From assembly GCA_963787675.1 (NCBI GenBank), contig CAWBDV010000014.1, forward strand, positions 248,001 to 312,000: a stretch of DNA of 64,000 nt, in the 5' to 3' direction. The stretch comes from JAJPKK01 sp963787675 (lineage in GTDB: Bacteria; Pseudomonadota; Alphaproteobacteria; Rhizobiales; Xanthobacteraceae). Positions 42,935-52,670 of this stretch are shown piece after piece; the stretch's first letter is position 1, and every line of letters begins with the position of its first letter. Under the pieces are notes generated by a model that saw only the letters and a program-made list of their open reading frames with translations, searched no databases and was not told where the DNA came from. The translations under genes were made by a program, and so were the position numbers.

Positions 42935-44095
42935 CTAGAATATACGACTGTCGAGAATGCGGTCGCTCGCGGCCAATCGTGCGGATCCATTCACTTTCAG
43001 TTCCGCCAGGGCCGCTGCGAGCTCTGCCGGCGTCCGCGAGGATTGTTCATCCAGCATCCATTGGTACGAGAATGTGTAGACGAGGGCGCAGCGCGCGTAG
43101 CGCATCTGGGAATATCGCATCAGGCGCTCGTCAATCGGAACATCGTCATTGAGCATTTCACGCGCAAGGACGTATCCATCCTCGGCCGCCATGGCCGCAC
43201 CTTGGGTGAGATGCGGAGGAAAAGTATGCGCGGCATCGCCGCCGAGTACCACGCGGCCACGAAACCACGGCCACGGCAGCAGCATCGGCTCGATCGGGCT
43301 GTAGACGACGTCTGAGCGTGCATCGAGTGCAGCCGCAACTTCGGTGACATAGCTGCCGTATTCGGACAGCCGCGCTCTGAATAAATCCGGAAGCTCCTCG
43401 CGTTTGAAAACGGCGTTAGGCGCCTCTGCACAGATGTGGAAGACATACATGAGATTATCGCCGAGCGGCATGGCACCCGTTTTTCCGCCGACGCCGATCA
43501 AGAACTCCATGCACCGGACGTAGTCAGGACGCGCCACTTGCACGCGCCAACCTCCATAGCCGGAGGGGCGAGGCACGAAGGCAGTGCCGACAAGATGAAG
43601 GCGGGTGGTCGAACGTATGCCGTCAAATCCGGCGAGCAGATCGAAAGACGCGCGACGGCCGTCCGAATACGTCACCGTCACTCGGTCTTCCTCGTCATCG
43701 ATTTTGGTGACGGTCAGGCCGGTGTGTACGCGCACGCCTGCATGCTCAGCAGCGCTCAACAGAATCTCGTGCAGGTGCAAGCGCGACAAGGCGCACGTCC
43801 CAGGCACCACATCATCGCCCATCAGAAACTTATGCTCGACAACCAGCGTACGGTTGGCGTCGAAGATGCACATGCGGTCGTACGCGAAACCGGTCTTCAA
43901 TATCTCGGGAAGAACTCCGAGCGCATCGTAGACGCGGAGCGCGTTTGCCGGCTGGCCAAGCCCTACCCCCGGCACATCGAAATCCGGCCGGCGCTCGATC
44001 AGGACGACTTCAACGCCTCGCTGCGCGAACGCGGTGGCAGCCGTCAAGCCGCCGATGCCGCCGCCAACAACCAGCACACGTTTTATATCGCTCAT
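42935..44095 (-). CDS. FAD-dependent aromatic monooxygenase (group A flavoprotein hydroxylase)
   Basis: About 386 residues from the ATG at 44095, preceded by AGGGACGAC. The FAD motifs are all present: GxGxxG in VLVVGGGIGGLTAATAFAQR, the DG motif in LLAGFDGIRSTTRLHLV, and the GD motif in VVLGGDAAHTFPPHLTQGAA. The family hydroxylates aromatic or heteroaromatic rings with NAD(P)H. It lies upstream of the DHOD-like remnant and the lysine enzymes and is divergent from an ABC importer with RidA, so a nitrogen-containing ring substrate is plausible; the substrate is not fixed by sequence. Confidence 0.87.
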   Translation of the reverse strand: MSDIKRVLVVGGGIGGLTAATAFAQRGVEVVLIERRPDFDVPGVGLGQPANALRVYDALGVLPEILKTGFAYDRMCIFDANRTLVVEHKFLMGDDVVPGTCALSRLHLHEILLSAAEHAGVRVHTGLTVTKIDDEEDRVTVTYSDGRRASFDLLAGFDGIRSTTRLHLVGTAFVPRPSGYGGWRVQVARPDYVRCMEFLIGVGGKTGAMPLGDNLMYVFHICAEAPNAVFKREELPDLFRARLSEYGSYVTEVAAALDARSDVVYSPIEPMLLPWPWFRGRVVLGGDAAHTFPPHLTQGAAMAAEDGYVLAREMLNDDVPIDERLMRYSQMRYARCALVYTFSYQWMLDEQSSRTPAELAAALAELKVNGSARLAASDRILDSRIF

Positions 44096-44364
44096 GTCGT
44101 CCCTGAGCGGCACCGTTTCCCGCGCATACCACGTCCGGCCGCGAGCCGCCCCAATCTCGCGAGCAATTCTATAAAGCCGAATGACCCGGTCCAGCGGAAG
44201 TTCGGGATGAGGCTCGCAGCTACGGATCGATCCATGTTCACGTGCCGACCGGAATTCTTTGCGGTTGACATCGGCGACCGGCGACCGCTTGTTCACAACG
44301 TTCCTGTGCGATCTAATCGAGCGCCGGGTGCCAGCTGCGTTCCAACAGTTGCGAGGGAGTCCTA

Positions 44365-45366
44365 ATGACAGTTCGTTCTTTGACTGCCGGATTGTTGTTC
44401 GGCCTTCTTCTACCGGTAGCGGCGCAGAGCCAGACACAACTGCGCGTAACGATTCCTGTCATCGGGATGAACTTCCTGCCGCTGTTCGTCGCCGTCGATA
44501 AGGGAATGTTCGCCAAGGAGGGCATGCAGGTCGAGATCGTCTCAACCTCGGGCGACGGGCCCGATGTCGACGCCCTCATCGCCGGCAGCGTGCAGTTCAC
44601 GATCTCGACGCCCAATCGGCTGCTGACGAGCTACGAGCAAGGCAAGCCGTTGCTGGCAATCATGAACATGGCCAACCGCAACGCCATCGACTGCGTCATG
44701 AACAAAGCGGTGGCAGCACGGCTCAACATTGCGGAGACGACCCCGCTCGATCAGAAGCTCAAGGCCTTGAAGGGACTCAAGGTTGCGGGCACGAGGCCCG
44801 GCGCCTTCACTTATCTTGTGCTCGTCGATTACGCCAAACGCGCCGGCTTGGTCCCCCAGAAGGACTTGCAGATTCTTGGCGTCGGCGGCGGGCCGTCGAT
44901 GATCGCGGCCATAGAAAACGGAGCAATCGACGTTGCCTGCAATACCAGTCCGAATACCGACCTGATGGTCGAACGCGGCAAGACCATCATGTTCACGCAC
45001 AACTCGCTTGGCGTCGATCCTGCCTATGATGACTTCCTGTTCGAGCTTCTTTACGTCCGCCCCGATTATGCCAAGCAGAATCCGGATATCGTCCGCAAGT
45101 TCTGCCGCGCTCTCCTCGCGGCGATCGCCGACATTCGCGACACGCCGACGAAGGATCAGCTTCCGATCCTCCGCGCCCGCTTCTCCGGCATCGCCGACGC
45201 TATGCTGGTGTCGGTGCTCGATACCCTGAAGCCGATGTTTCGGCGCGACGGCAAGGTCACCCCGGAATCGTTGGCAAAGGCAACGAAGTTCATGATCGAT
45301 TCGGGCGCCATCACCAGCGCCGTGGCCTGGGACAAGATCGCGACCTACGATTATCTTCCGAACTAG
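44365..45366 (+). CDS. ABC transporter substrate-binding protein (NMT1/SsuA-like)
   Basis: A 333-residue exported binding protein with a signal peptide (RSLTAGLLFGLLLPVAAQSQ) and the family pattern FLPLFVAVDKGMFAKEGMQVE, DALIAGSVQFTIS and GVGGGPSMIAAIENGAIDVA. It is the first gene of SBP-RidA-ATPase-permease. NMT1-type proteins bind thiamine precursors, sulfonates, aromatic or purine-like compounds. It is divergent from the FAD monooxygenase, with 269 bases between, suggesting import of the compound that enzyme hydroxylates. Confidence 0.87.
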   Translation: MTVRSLTAGLLFGLLLPVAAQSQTQLRVTIPVIGMNFLPLFVAVDKGMFAKEGMQVEIVSTSGDGPDVDALIAGSVQFTISTPNRLLTSYEQGKPLLAIMNMANRNAIDCVMNKAVAARLNIAETTPLDQKLKALKGLKVAGTRPGAFTYLVLVDYAKRAGLVPQKDLQILGVGGGPSMIAAIENGAIDVACNTSPNTDLMVERGKTIMFTHNSLGVDPAYDDFLFELLYVRPDYAKQNPDIVRKFCRALLAAIADIRDTPTKDQLPILRARFSGIADAMLVSVLDTLKPMFRRDGKVTPESLAKATKFMIDSGAITSAVAWDKIATYDYLPN

Positions 45367-45392
45367 CAAACACCGCATCGTCGGAGATCAAC

Positions 45393-45803
45393 GTGTCGAT
45401 CAATCGCCGTAATATCCAGCCGGACGCGCTGCATGTGCGCCGCGTCGATAACCGCGTCCTCTATTCGCATGTCGTCAGCGTGGAGCCGAAGCGCCTCATC
45501 TTCGTCTCCGGGCAGTTGTCGCGCGACCGACACGGAAACATCGTCGGCAAGGGCGATATGGGGGCGCAGCTGCGTCAGGCCCTGGAGAACATCAAGGCCG
45601 CGTTGGAGGCCGCGGGCGCGAGACTTGAAGATCTGGTGCGCACCAACACCTATGTCACGGACATCGACGAGTACTTCAAGCACGTCGACATTCGGATGGA
45701 ATATTACTCGCATGCGATGCCGACCAGCACGACGGTCGAGGTCAGAAGGCTCTCTCAGCCGGAGTTGATGGTCGAGATCGACGCCATCGCCGCAGTGGGA
45801 TGA
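45393..45803 (+). CDS. RidA/YjgF/UK114 family protein
   Basis: A 136-residue Rid protein from GTG 45393 with GGAGATC upstream. The fold marks are KRLIFVSGQLSRDRHGNIVG, DLVRTNTYVTDIDEY and TTVEVRRLSQPELMVEIDAIA, which holds the Arg and Glu of the imine-binding pocket. RidA proteins hydrolyse reactive enamines/imines. Here it lies inside an ABC operon next to a monooxygenase and a lysine-degrading pair that makes a cyclic imine, so it may clear such intermediates; this is inference. Confidence 0.87.
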   Translation: MSINRRNIQPDALHVRRVDNRVLYSHVVSVEPKRLIFVSGQLSRDRHGNIVGKGDMGAQLRQALENIKAALEAAGARLEDLVRTNTYVTDIDEYFKHVDIRMEYYSHAMPTSTTVEVRRLSQPELMVEIDAIAAVG

Positions 45804-45825
45804 AGTGGGGCGACGGCCCGCGGCG

Positions 45826-46608
45826 ATGCTCAGCTTGAAAAATGTCAGTAAATCGTTCTTAGCGCGCGACCGCATCGTCAAGGCAATCGAATCGATATCG
45901 CTCGACATCGCGCAGGGCGAGTTCGTGACGCTCGTTGGACCGAGCGGTTGCGGCAAGTCGACGATCCTGAACGTCATCTCGGGCCTGATGCTCCCCACCG
46001 AAGGCACGGTCGAGATCGACGGCAAGCGGCTCACCGGCGTCACCCGGGAGATCGGCTACGTCACCCAGCAACACAATCTGATGCCCTGGCGGACTTTGAT
46101 CGACAACGTGGCTTTCCCCCTGCAGGTCGCGGGCGTATCCGCCCCCGAGCGCAACGAACGCGCCCGCGAGCTGATCAACATGGTCGGCCTTGCGGGGTTC
46201 GAAGCCGCCTATCCGCATGAACTTTCCGGCGGCATGCGCCAGCGGGCCAACATCATTCGCACGCTGATCTATGCACCGAAGGTCGTGTTGATGGACGAGC
46301 CGTTTGGGCCGCTGGACGCGCAAACGCGCACTGTATTGCAGGACCAACTGCTCGCGATCTGGAACCGGACCAAGATCACGATCGTGTTCATAACGCATGA
46401 CCTGCATGAGGCCATTGGACTGGGCGACCGGGTTGTGCTGCTCAGTGCCAGGCCCGGCCGCATCGTCCGTGTCGACAAAGTTGCCTTGCCTCGGCCGCGG
46501 GACGTCTTTCGCCTGCATGACAACGGCGCGTTCCGAGACCTCTATGATGCGATTTGGGGCGACCTCGAACGCCAGGTCGGTGTGCTCCGCACGGGCACGG
46601 CATCGTGA
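45826..46608 (+). CDS. ABC transporter ATP-binding protein (SsuB/TauB-like)
   Basis: About 260 residues from the ATG at 45826 (MLSLKNVSKSFLARDRIVKA); a GTG at 45805 would add seven residues. Walker A is GPSGCGKSTIL, the Q-loop is YVTQQHNLMPWRTL, the signature is LSGGMRQRANIIRTL, Walker B is VVLMDEPFGPLD, and the switch is FITHDLHEA. It overlaps the permease start by 4 bases (GTGA). It energises the importer with the binding protein at 44365. Confidence 0.9.
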   Translation: MLSLKNVSKSFLARDRIVKAIESISLDIAQGEFVTLVGPSGCGKSTILNVISGLMLPTEGTVEIDGKRLTGVTREIGYVTQQHNLMPWRTLIDNVAFPLQVAGVSAPERNERARELINMVGLAGFEAAYPHELSGGMRQRANIIRTLIYAPKVVLMDEPFGPLDAQTRTVLQDQLLAIWNRTKITIVFITHDLHEAIGLGDRVVLLSARPGRIVRVDKVALPRPRDVFRLHDNGAFRDLYDAIWGDLERQVGVLRTGTAS

Positions 46609-47444
46609 CCGCCAAATCCGAAGACGCTGAATTCTATCAATCGCAGGCGCCGCGCCAAGCTAAGCGCCGATATCGTCGCGGTGTCGTGCTCGGTCAAATG
46701 GCGATCATCGCGATCGTCATCGTCGTGTGGCAGTTCGGCAGCGGTCGACTGTTCGACCCGTTCTTTGTCGGCAGTCCGCTCGGAGTAGCCAAAATATTGC
46801 TCAACGATTTCGGCGACGCCGGCTTCTACCGCGATCTCCAGGTGACGGGATTGGAGATGGCAGGCGGCTTTCTCATCGGCAGCCTCGGCGGGATCGGTCT
46901 CGGCGTCCTGTTTTCCCGATGGCGGTTCGCCGCGGACATCGCCGATCCCTTCTTTAACGCGCTCAACAGCCTGCCGCGAATTGCACTGGCGCCGCTGCTG
47001 GTGATCTGGTTTGGCATCGATATGGGATCAAAGGTCGTCCTCGCCGCGACGCTCGTTTTCTTTCTGATGTTCTTCACCACGCTGTCGGGAATCCGCAGCG
47101 TCGATACCGCATTGGTCGATGTGGCCCGTCTCGTGGGCGCGAACGACCGCCAGATCTTTCGCTACATCATGCTGCCCGGCGCTGCGGCCTGGATCATCAG
47201 CGGCCTGAAGATGAGTTTGCCTTACGCGTTGATTGGCGTGATCGTCGGCGAGTTTCTGGTGTCCTCGAGTGGCCTCGGCTACCGCCTCAATTATTACAGC
47301 ACGTCATACAATACCAACGGTACCTTCGCGATGCTCCTCGTCATGATGGCGCTGATGATGAGTCTGAATGCGCTGATGAATCGGGTCGAACGCCGCGCAC
47401 TCGTCTGGCGCGCCACGAGTTCCGAGATGCTTCAGCCGTATTGA
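46605..47444 (+). CDS. ABC transporter permease (SsuC/TauC-like)
   Basis: About 279 residues from GTG 46605, overlapping the ATPase stop. There are about six hydrophobic segments, including VLGQMAIIAIVIVVWQFGSG, and the EAA-type coupling loop DVARLVGANDRQIFRYIMLP. The N-terminal 25 residues are polar. With the preceding genes it completes the importer. It converges on the mannose-1-phosphate enzyme gene. Confidence 0.9.
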   Translation: MTAKSEDAEFYQSQAPRQAKRRYRRGVVLGQMAIIAIVIVVWQFGSGRLFDPFFVGSPLGVAKILLNDFGDAGFYRDLQVTGLEMAGGFLIGSLGGIGLGVLFSRWRFAADIADPFFNALNSLPRIALAPLLVIWFGIDMGSKVVLAATLVFFLMFFTTLSGIRSVDTALVDVARLVGANDRQIFRYIMLPGAAAWIISGLKMSLPYALIGVIVGEFLVSSSGLGYRLNYYSTSYNTNGTFAMLLVMMALMMSLNALMNRVERRALVWRATSSEMLQPY

Positions 47445-47529
47445 TCAAGAGATCGTGCCGAGCGCTGCTGCGTGCCGGCGACACCCAAGGCACTGCTTGG
47501 GCAGATGGCCGCCAGCGCGGCGCATGACA

Positions 47530-48960
47530 CTACGCCTCGGTGTGGCGGTGGTAGACGTCGTCGAGGCGCTGGATATCGTCCTCGCCGAGGTAGCTGCCGA
47601 CCTGGACCTCGATCAGCTCCAGGGGAATCTTCCCCGGATTGGCGAGGCGATGGACCGAGCCGATCGGCACATAGACCGACTCGTTCTCATGCACGAGCCG
47701 CACCTCCTCGCCCACCGTCACTTCGGCAACGCCGCGCACCACGACCCAGTGCTCCGAACGATGGAAGTGCCGCTGCAGCGACAGCCGGCCGCCGGGATTG
47801 ACGCAGATTCGCTTCACCTGGTAGCGCGAGCCGACGTCGTTGGTCTGGTAGAAGCCCCACGGCCGATAGACCCGCCGATGCTCCAGCGCCTCGGTGCGAT
47901 TGCGGGTCTTGAGGCGCTCCACCAGTTCCTTGACGCGCTCGGCCTGTCGTTTCGCCGTCACCAGGACGGCGTCGGCGGTCGCGACCACGACAACATCCTT
48001 GAGACCGACCACCGTCGTGAGGATCGACTCTTCCGAACGGATCAGGCTGCCCGTGGTGTCGATGAGCTCGGCCGGCCCCTCGATCACGTTGTTGTCCGCA
48101 TCGTGCTCCTGGACGTCCCATACCGATTGCCAGCTGCCGACGTCCGACCAGCGAAAATCGACCGGCAGCACCGCGGCGTGCGCGGTCCGCTCCATCACCG
48201 CGTAGTCGATCGATTTGCGCGGCGCCTCCGAAAACGGCCCTTCGGCGAGCCGAAAGAAATCAAGATCGGAGATGATGTTGGCAACGGCCTTCTTGGCCGC
48301 AGTTCCGATCGCCGGCTCGAACTGCGCGATCTCGCGCAGCATCACATCGGCGCGGAACATGAAGTTGCCGCTGTTCCAGAGATAGCCCTCACTCAGATAG
48401 CGCGCCGCGGTCGCCTCTTCCGGCTTCTCGACAAAGGCCTCGACGGCGCGAACGGCCGAGCCGTTCGCCGGCGACTTCGGCCGGATGTAGCCATAGCTTG
48501 ATGCCGGATAGGTGGGCTTGACGCCGAAGGTGACGATGGCGCCCCCCGCGGCGGCCGGCAGGGCCGCACGGCAGGCGTCGGCAAAGGCGGCGGCATCGGG
48601 AATGAGGTGGTCGGCCGCCACCACGATCAGGATCGCGCTCGGATCCTGCTTCATGGCGAATTCCGATGCCGCGGCGATGGCGGCAGCTGAATCGCGCCGT
48701 TGCGGCTCGAGGATGATGGTCGCCTTGATGCCGCGCGCGCGGGCTTGCTCAGCGGCGACGAAACGAAAATCCGAATTGGTGATGATCAGCGGCGGCGCGA
48801 ACAGCTCATCGCTCGACACCCGCTCCAGCACCTGCTGGAACGTGGTCGTCGCCCCGATCAGTGGCACAAAATGCTTCGGCATCTTTTCGCGCGATATCGG
48901 CCACAACCTCGTGCCGGCACCACCGCACAAAACCACCGGAATCACGCGCTGGTCAGTCAT
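47530..48960 (-). CDS. Mannose-1-phosphate guanylyltransferase / mannose-6-phosphate isomerase
   Basis: About 476 residues from the ATG at 48960. The N-terminal nucleotidyltransferase has the pyrophosphorylase signature VVLCGGAGTRLWPISREKMP and, later, FVEKPEEATAARYL. The C-terminal cupin of type II phosphomannose isomerase has YRPWGFYQ, QVKRICVNPGGRLSLQRH and HRSEHWVVVRGVAEV. It makes GDP-mannose for polysaccharides. It stands alone here, though exopolysaccharide genes begin about 12 kb further on. Confidence 0.92.
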   Translation of the reverse strand: MTDQRVIPVVLCGGAGTRLWPISREKMPKHFVPLIGATTTFQQVLERVSSDELFAPPLIITNSDFRFVAAEQARARGIKATIILEPQRRDSAAAIAAASEFAMKQDPSAILIVVAADHLIPDAAAFADACRAALPAAAGGAIVTFGVKPTYPASSYGYIRPKSPANGSAVRAVEAFVEKPEEATAARYLSEGYLWNSGNFMFRADVMLREIAQFEPAIGTAAKKAVANIISDLDFFRLAEGPFSEAPRKSIDYAVMERTAHAAVLPVDFRWSDVGSWQSVWDVQEHDADNNVIEGPAELIDTTGSLIRSEESILTTVVGLKDVVVVATADAVLVTAKRQAERVKELVERLKTRNRTEALEHRRVYRPWGFYQTNDVGSRYQVKRICVNPGGRLSLQRHFHRSEHWVVVRGVAEVTVGEEVRLVHENESVYVPIGSVHRLANPGKIPLELIEVQVGSYLGEDDIQRLDDVYHRHTEA

Positions 48961-49056
48961 GAAATCCAAATCCCCGCAGTGCGCAAAGCGACTGGCGCAA
49001 CCCTGAGGTAACGCGGATTGCAGAATCCTTCAATGACGATAAAGGCGCGAACAGTG

Positions 49057-49158
49057 GTCATTCGGGGGGCCGAGCGCAACTCGGCAGCCCGGAATCCATA
49101 AGCCCTGCTGCGGAGCATGGATTCCGGGGGCCGAGCTGCGCTCGGCCCCCGGAATGAC
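49057..49158. repeat. Extragenic palindromic element, family A (second copy)
   Basis: About 102 bases with GTCATTCGGGGGGCCGAG at one end and GGCCCCCGGAATGAC at the other, and internal CCCGGAATCCAT and ATGGATTCCGGG arms. Its architecture matches the copy at 27077-27176. It lies between the divergently placed ends of the dihydroorotase gene and the mannose enzyme start. Confidence 0.75.
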
Positions 49159-49169
49159 GCTCCTGGTTG

Positions 49170-50216
49170 CTAACTCTTTACCACCTTCCACTCGATGGTC
49201 TCGCCGCCGCGGTAGACGATCGCCCGCTCGTCGGGGCCGTCGACCTTCACCTCTTCCGGCGCGACCCACGGCGTTTTTTCGAGCGTGATCGTTTCCGTGT
49301 TCACCGGCAGCTCGTAATGGGTCGCGCCATTGATCGACGCGAAGGCCTCGAGCTTGTCGAGTGCGCCCTCCTCTTCGAACACCTTGGCGTAGGTCTCGAT
49401 GGCCACCGGGCTATTGAACATGCCGGGGATGCCGTTGACGTTGACCTTGCGCGCATAGGGATGCGGAGCGGAATCCGTGCCGAGGAAATAGCACGACTCG
49501 CCCGACGTCGCGGCCTTGCGCAAGGCATCGCGGTCGCGCGCGGTCTTGATGACCGGCATGACGTACATGTACGGCTTGAGGCCGGCGCCGAGCCAATCGG
49601 TGCGGGTCAGGATGAGATGATAGGGCGTGATCGTGCCGCCCACTTGCGGCTTGGCGCTGCGCACGTAATCGACGCCCTCCTTGGATGAGAGATGTTCGAG
49701 GATCATCCGCAGGCCGGGAAATGACTTCGTGAGCGGGATCAGCTTGCGCTCGATGAACACCTTCTCCCGGTCAAAAATATCGACGTCGGGATCCACGACC
49801 TCGCCGTGAATCAGGAACGGCATGTCGATCTTCTCCATGCGCTCTAGCACGCGCGTGACATGCTTGAGGTCCGTCACGCCGGAGGCTGAGTTGGTGGTGG
49901 CATTCGCCGGATAAAGCTTGACGCCGGTGAACACCCCTTCGCGAAAGCCGCGCTCGACGTCATCGGGATCGGTGTCGTCGCGCAGGTAGCAGGTCATCAG
50001 CGGCGTGAAGGTCGAGCCCGCCGGTCGGGCCGCGAGCGCACGCTCGCGATAGGCGATGGCGTCGGCTGTGGTCGCGACCGGCGGTATGAGGTTCGGCATC
50101 AGGATGGCGCGGCCGAAATGGCGCGCGGTGAACGGCAGGGTCGCCCGCAGCATGGCGCCATCCCGCACATGCAGATGCCAGTCGTCAGGCTTGCGAATGG
50201 TGATACGCGTCGTCAT
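49170..50216 (-). CDS. pyrC: Dihydroorotase (class II, PyrC)
   Basis: About 348 residues from the ATG at 50216, preceded by GAGGGGATC. The metal His pair is in DDWHLHVRDGAML (about 13-25), the carboxylated Lys in GVKLYPANATTNS (about 102), a metal His in PFLIHGEVVD, and the catalytic Asp in LGTDSAPHPYARK. It cyclises carbamoyl-aspartate in pyrimidine synthesis. No other pyr genes are adjacent, which is common for class II enzymes. Confidence 0.93.
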   Translation of the reverse strand: MTTRITIRKPDDWHLHVRDGAMLRATLPFTARHFGRAILMPNLIPPVATTADAIAYRERALAARPAGSTFTPLMTCYLRDDTDPDDVERGFREGVFTGVKLYPANATTNSASGVTDLKHVTRVLERMEKIDMPFLIHGEVVDPDVDIFDREKVFIERKLIPLTKSFPGLRMILEHLSSKEGVDYVRSAKPQVGGTITPYHLILTRTDWLGAGLKPYMYVMPVIKTARDRDALRKAATSGESCYFLGTDSAPHPYARKVNVNGIPGMFNSPVAIETYAKVFEEEGALDKLEAFASINGATHYELPVNTETITLEKTPWVAPEEVKVDGPDERAIVYRGGETIEWKVVKS

Positions 50217-50486
50217 CAAATGATCCCCTCACACCCGCGAACCCGGGGCATACAGTGTTCCAAGGCAGTGTCCTGGCGTCCGGTCACGTTGCAGGCGCCT
50301 ATACCAAAATCAATAATTTTTCTAATTTGTGGACAAGGGACCCCGCTTATTTCTCTCGACCGCGTTGCGGCCCGTCGGCTTTCCGTGTTCGAACAGCGGG
50401 GATGAAGGATTTTCTGCGGGCACAGCCGCATTTCTAAGGGCCGGACCTCCGATGATCGCCACAAGCCGCAAGCACGGACAGCGCTG

Positions 50487-52658
50487 ATGCATGGCGGGTC
50501 GCCCGATAGCTTGGCGCCGCGCGTAGCGCCGCCCGATGCAGCCGGGCTGGTCGCGGTTGGCCGGCTGCTGCGCCCCCGCTCCATCGCCATCGTCGGCATC
50601 TCACCCGAACCCGGCTCGTTTGGCGCCGCGATGCTCTCGAGCCTCCAAAGCTTCGAGTACCCGGGCGCGATCCACCTCGTGAGCCGCAGCCGCAAGGAGG
50701 TGTTCGGTCGCCCCTGCGTGCCCACCATCGACGATCTGCCGCCGGACATCGATCTCGCTGTGCTGTGCCTGCCGCGCGGCGGCGTGCACGACGCGGTCGC
50801 CGCGTGCGGGCGGCAGGGCATCGGCGGCGCCGTCGTCTACGCCTCGGGCTTTGCCGAGATGGGTGCGGCTGGGTTGGCCGAACAGGACGCGATCGTCGAG
50901 ACCGCACGGCGTTCGGGCGTCGCGCTACTGGGGCCCAATTGCCTCGGCTTTCTCAATCATGTGGATGGCATCGCCCTGTGCCTGTCGCTGCCGGAGCCGC
51001 GCCGCGACAAGAATCCGTCCGTGGGCTTCATCGCCCAGAGCGGCGCAATGATGCTCACAGCGGCAGACGTCGTGCGCGCCAAGGGCATCGGCTACACCCA
51101 CATCATCTCGACCGGCAACGAGGCGGTCGCCGGCGTCGAGGATTTTCTCGCCGAGCTGATCGAGGATCAGCCGACGCGCGTCATCACGCTGTTCGTCGAG
51201 CAGATCAGGCGGCCGCGCCTCTTTCTTGCGCTCGCGGCGCGGGCGTGCGAACGGGGCAAGCCGATCGTCATGTTCCATTCCGGCCGTACCTCCGCCTCGC
51301 GCGCGGCAACGTTGTCGCACACCGGCGCGCTCGCCGGCGATTTCAAGATGATGGCGGCGCTCTGCACGCATCAAGGCGTGATCCTGGTCGACAGCTTCGA
51401 TGAATTGATCGACGTTGCGGCCCTGCTGGTGCGCTTTCCGCAACCGCCGACGGCGGGTGTCGGGGTCGTCACCAATTCGGGCGCCTTCCGCGGCATCACG
51501 TTCGACGTGTGCGGTGAGGCTGAGCTCGCGGTGGCGCCGCTGGCCCAAACGACGCTCGCGCGGGTCGGCAAGAAGATGCCCGGCTTTGCCATGACGGATA
51601 ACCCGATCGATGTCGGGACCCAGCTCATTCGCACGCCGCAACTCCTCGGCATTGCGGTCGAGGCGATGCAGGACGATCCCGCCATCGGCAGTATCGTCGC
51701 CGCCGTCGTGCTCGGATCGCGCCAACAGGCGGTCGTGAAAGCGCGCGCCGCTTACGACGTCATGCGCGCCGCCAAGAAGCCGGTGGCCTTTGCCGCGATC
51801 GGCGGCGACGCTGCGCCGGACGAATTCTTCGCGGTGTTTGCCGACCATCAGGTGCCGATGTTTCGTTCGCCCGAGCGGGCGCTGCGGGCCATGGCGCGGA
51901 TTACCAATTACGGCCTCGCGATGCGGCGATGGCACGAACGCGCGGCTTCCGGCTGTGACGTGCGAGATGCCGTTGCGGCACCGACCCTGCCGGCGCGCGG
52001 AACGCTGCCGGAGTACCTCGGCAAGCAGTGGCTTGCGGCTGCCGGGATTGCCGTGCCCGACGGAGGCCTCGCGCGCACGCTTTCCGAAGCGGAGGCGATC
52101 GCGGCACGGCTGGGCTATCCGGTCGTGCTGAAGGCGCAGGCTGCGGATTTGCCTCACAAGAGCGACGTCGGCGGCGTGATCGTCGGCATTCGCGACGCCG
52201 ACGGACTGCGCGAAGCGTGGGAGCGCATGCAGGAGGCGATCGGCACGGCACGGCCCGATCTGCGGCTCGATGGCGTTCTGGTCGAACGCATGTCCCGGCC
52301 CGGCCTCGAATTCATCGTCGGCGCCCGATGTGATCCCGCCTGGGGCCCGGTCATTGCCGTCGGGTTCGGCGGCGTGCTGGTCGAAATTTTGGACGACGTC
52401 CGCCTGATGGCACCGGACGTGACCGAGGCCGAGGTCGTGCGTGAACTCCACTGCCTGCGCGGCGCGAAGCTGCTCGCCGGTGCACGCGGAGCGCCGCCCG
52501 CCGATGTGGATGCGCTCGCCGCGATCGTCGCCAAGGTTGCGGCGCTGATGCGTGCCACGCCTGTGGTGACGGAGATCGATCTCAACCCGGTGATGGTCTG
52601 CCCGCGAGGGCAGGGCGCCTGCGCCCTCGATGCGCTCGTGGTGACGACCAGTTCATAA
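50487..52658 (+). CDS. ADP-forming acyl-CoA synthetase (NDP-forming acetate-CoA ligase-like)
   Basis: A 723-residue fused alpha/beta ligase, intact and homologous to the broken gene at 34472. The CoA-binding domain is marked by LLRPRSIAIVGISPEPGSFG and GPNCLGFLNHVDGIA. The phospho-His loop is LSHTGALAGDFK (about 272-283). The ATP-grasp half runs from LPEYLGKQWLAAAGIAVPDG to TEIDLNPVMVCPRGQGA. Such enzymes activate carboxylic acids to CoA esters with ATP giving ADP. The upstream 270 bases hold no gene. Neighbouring catabolic genes suggest an aromatic or branched acid substrate. Confidence 0.9.
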   Translation: MHGGSPDSLAPRVAPPDAAGLVAVGRLLRPRSIAIVGISPEPGSFGAAMLSSLQSFEYPGAIHLVSRSRKEVFGRPCVPTIDDLPPDIDLAVLCLPRGGVHDAVAACGRQGIGGAVVYASGFAEMGAAGLAEQDAIVETARRSGVALLGPNCLGFLNHVDGIALCLSLPEPRRDKNPSVGFIAQSGAMMLTAADVVRAKGIGYTHIISTGNEAVAGVEDFLAELIEDQPTRVITLFVEQIRRPRLFLALAARACERGKPIVMFHSGRTSASRAATLSHTGALAGDFKMMAALCTHQGVILVDSFDELIDVAALLVRFPQPPTAGVGVVTNSGAFRGITFDVCGEAELAVAPLAQTTLARVGKKMPGFAMTDNPIDVGTQLIRTPQLLGIAVEAMQDDPAIGSIVAAVVLGSRQQAVVKARAAYDVMRAAKKPVAFAAIGGDAAPDEFFAVFADHQVPMFRSPERALRAMARITNYGLAMRRWHERAASGCDVRDAVAAPTLPARGTLPEYLGKQWLAAAGIAVPDGGLARTLSEAEAIAARLGYPVVLKAQAADLPHKSDVGGVIVGIRDADGLREAWERMQEAIGTARPDLRLDGVLVERMSRPGLEFIVGARCDPAWGPVIAVGFGGVLVEILDDVRLMAPDVTEAEVVRELHCLRGAKLLAGARGAPPADVDALAAIVAKVAALMRATPVVTEIDLNPVMVCPRGQGACALDALVVTTSS

Positions 52659-52670
52659 CGCGCAAACCGC

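Noticed and set aside
50925..52451. 508-residue open frame on the minus strand
   Set aside because: It is antisense to the intact acyl-CoA synthetase, with His/Arg/Asp-rich composition and no recognisable motif.
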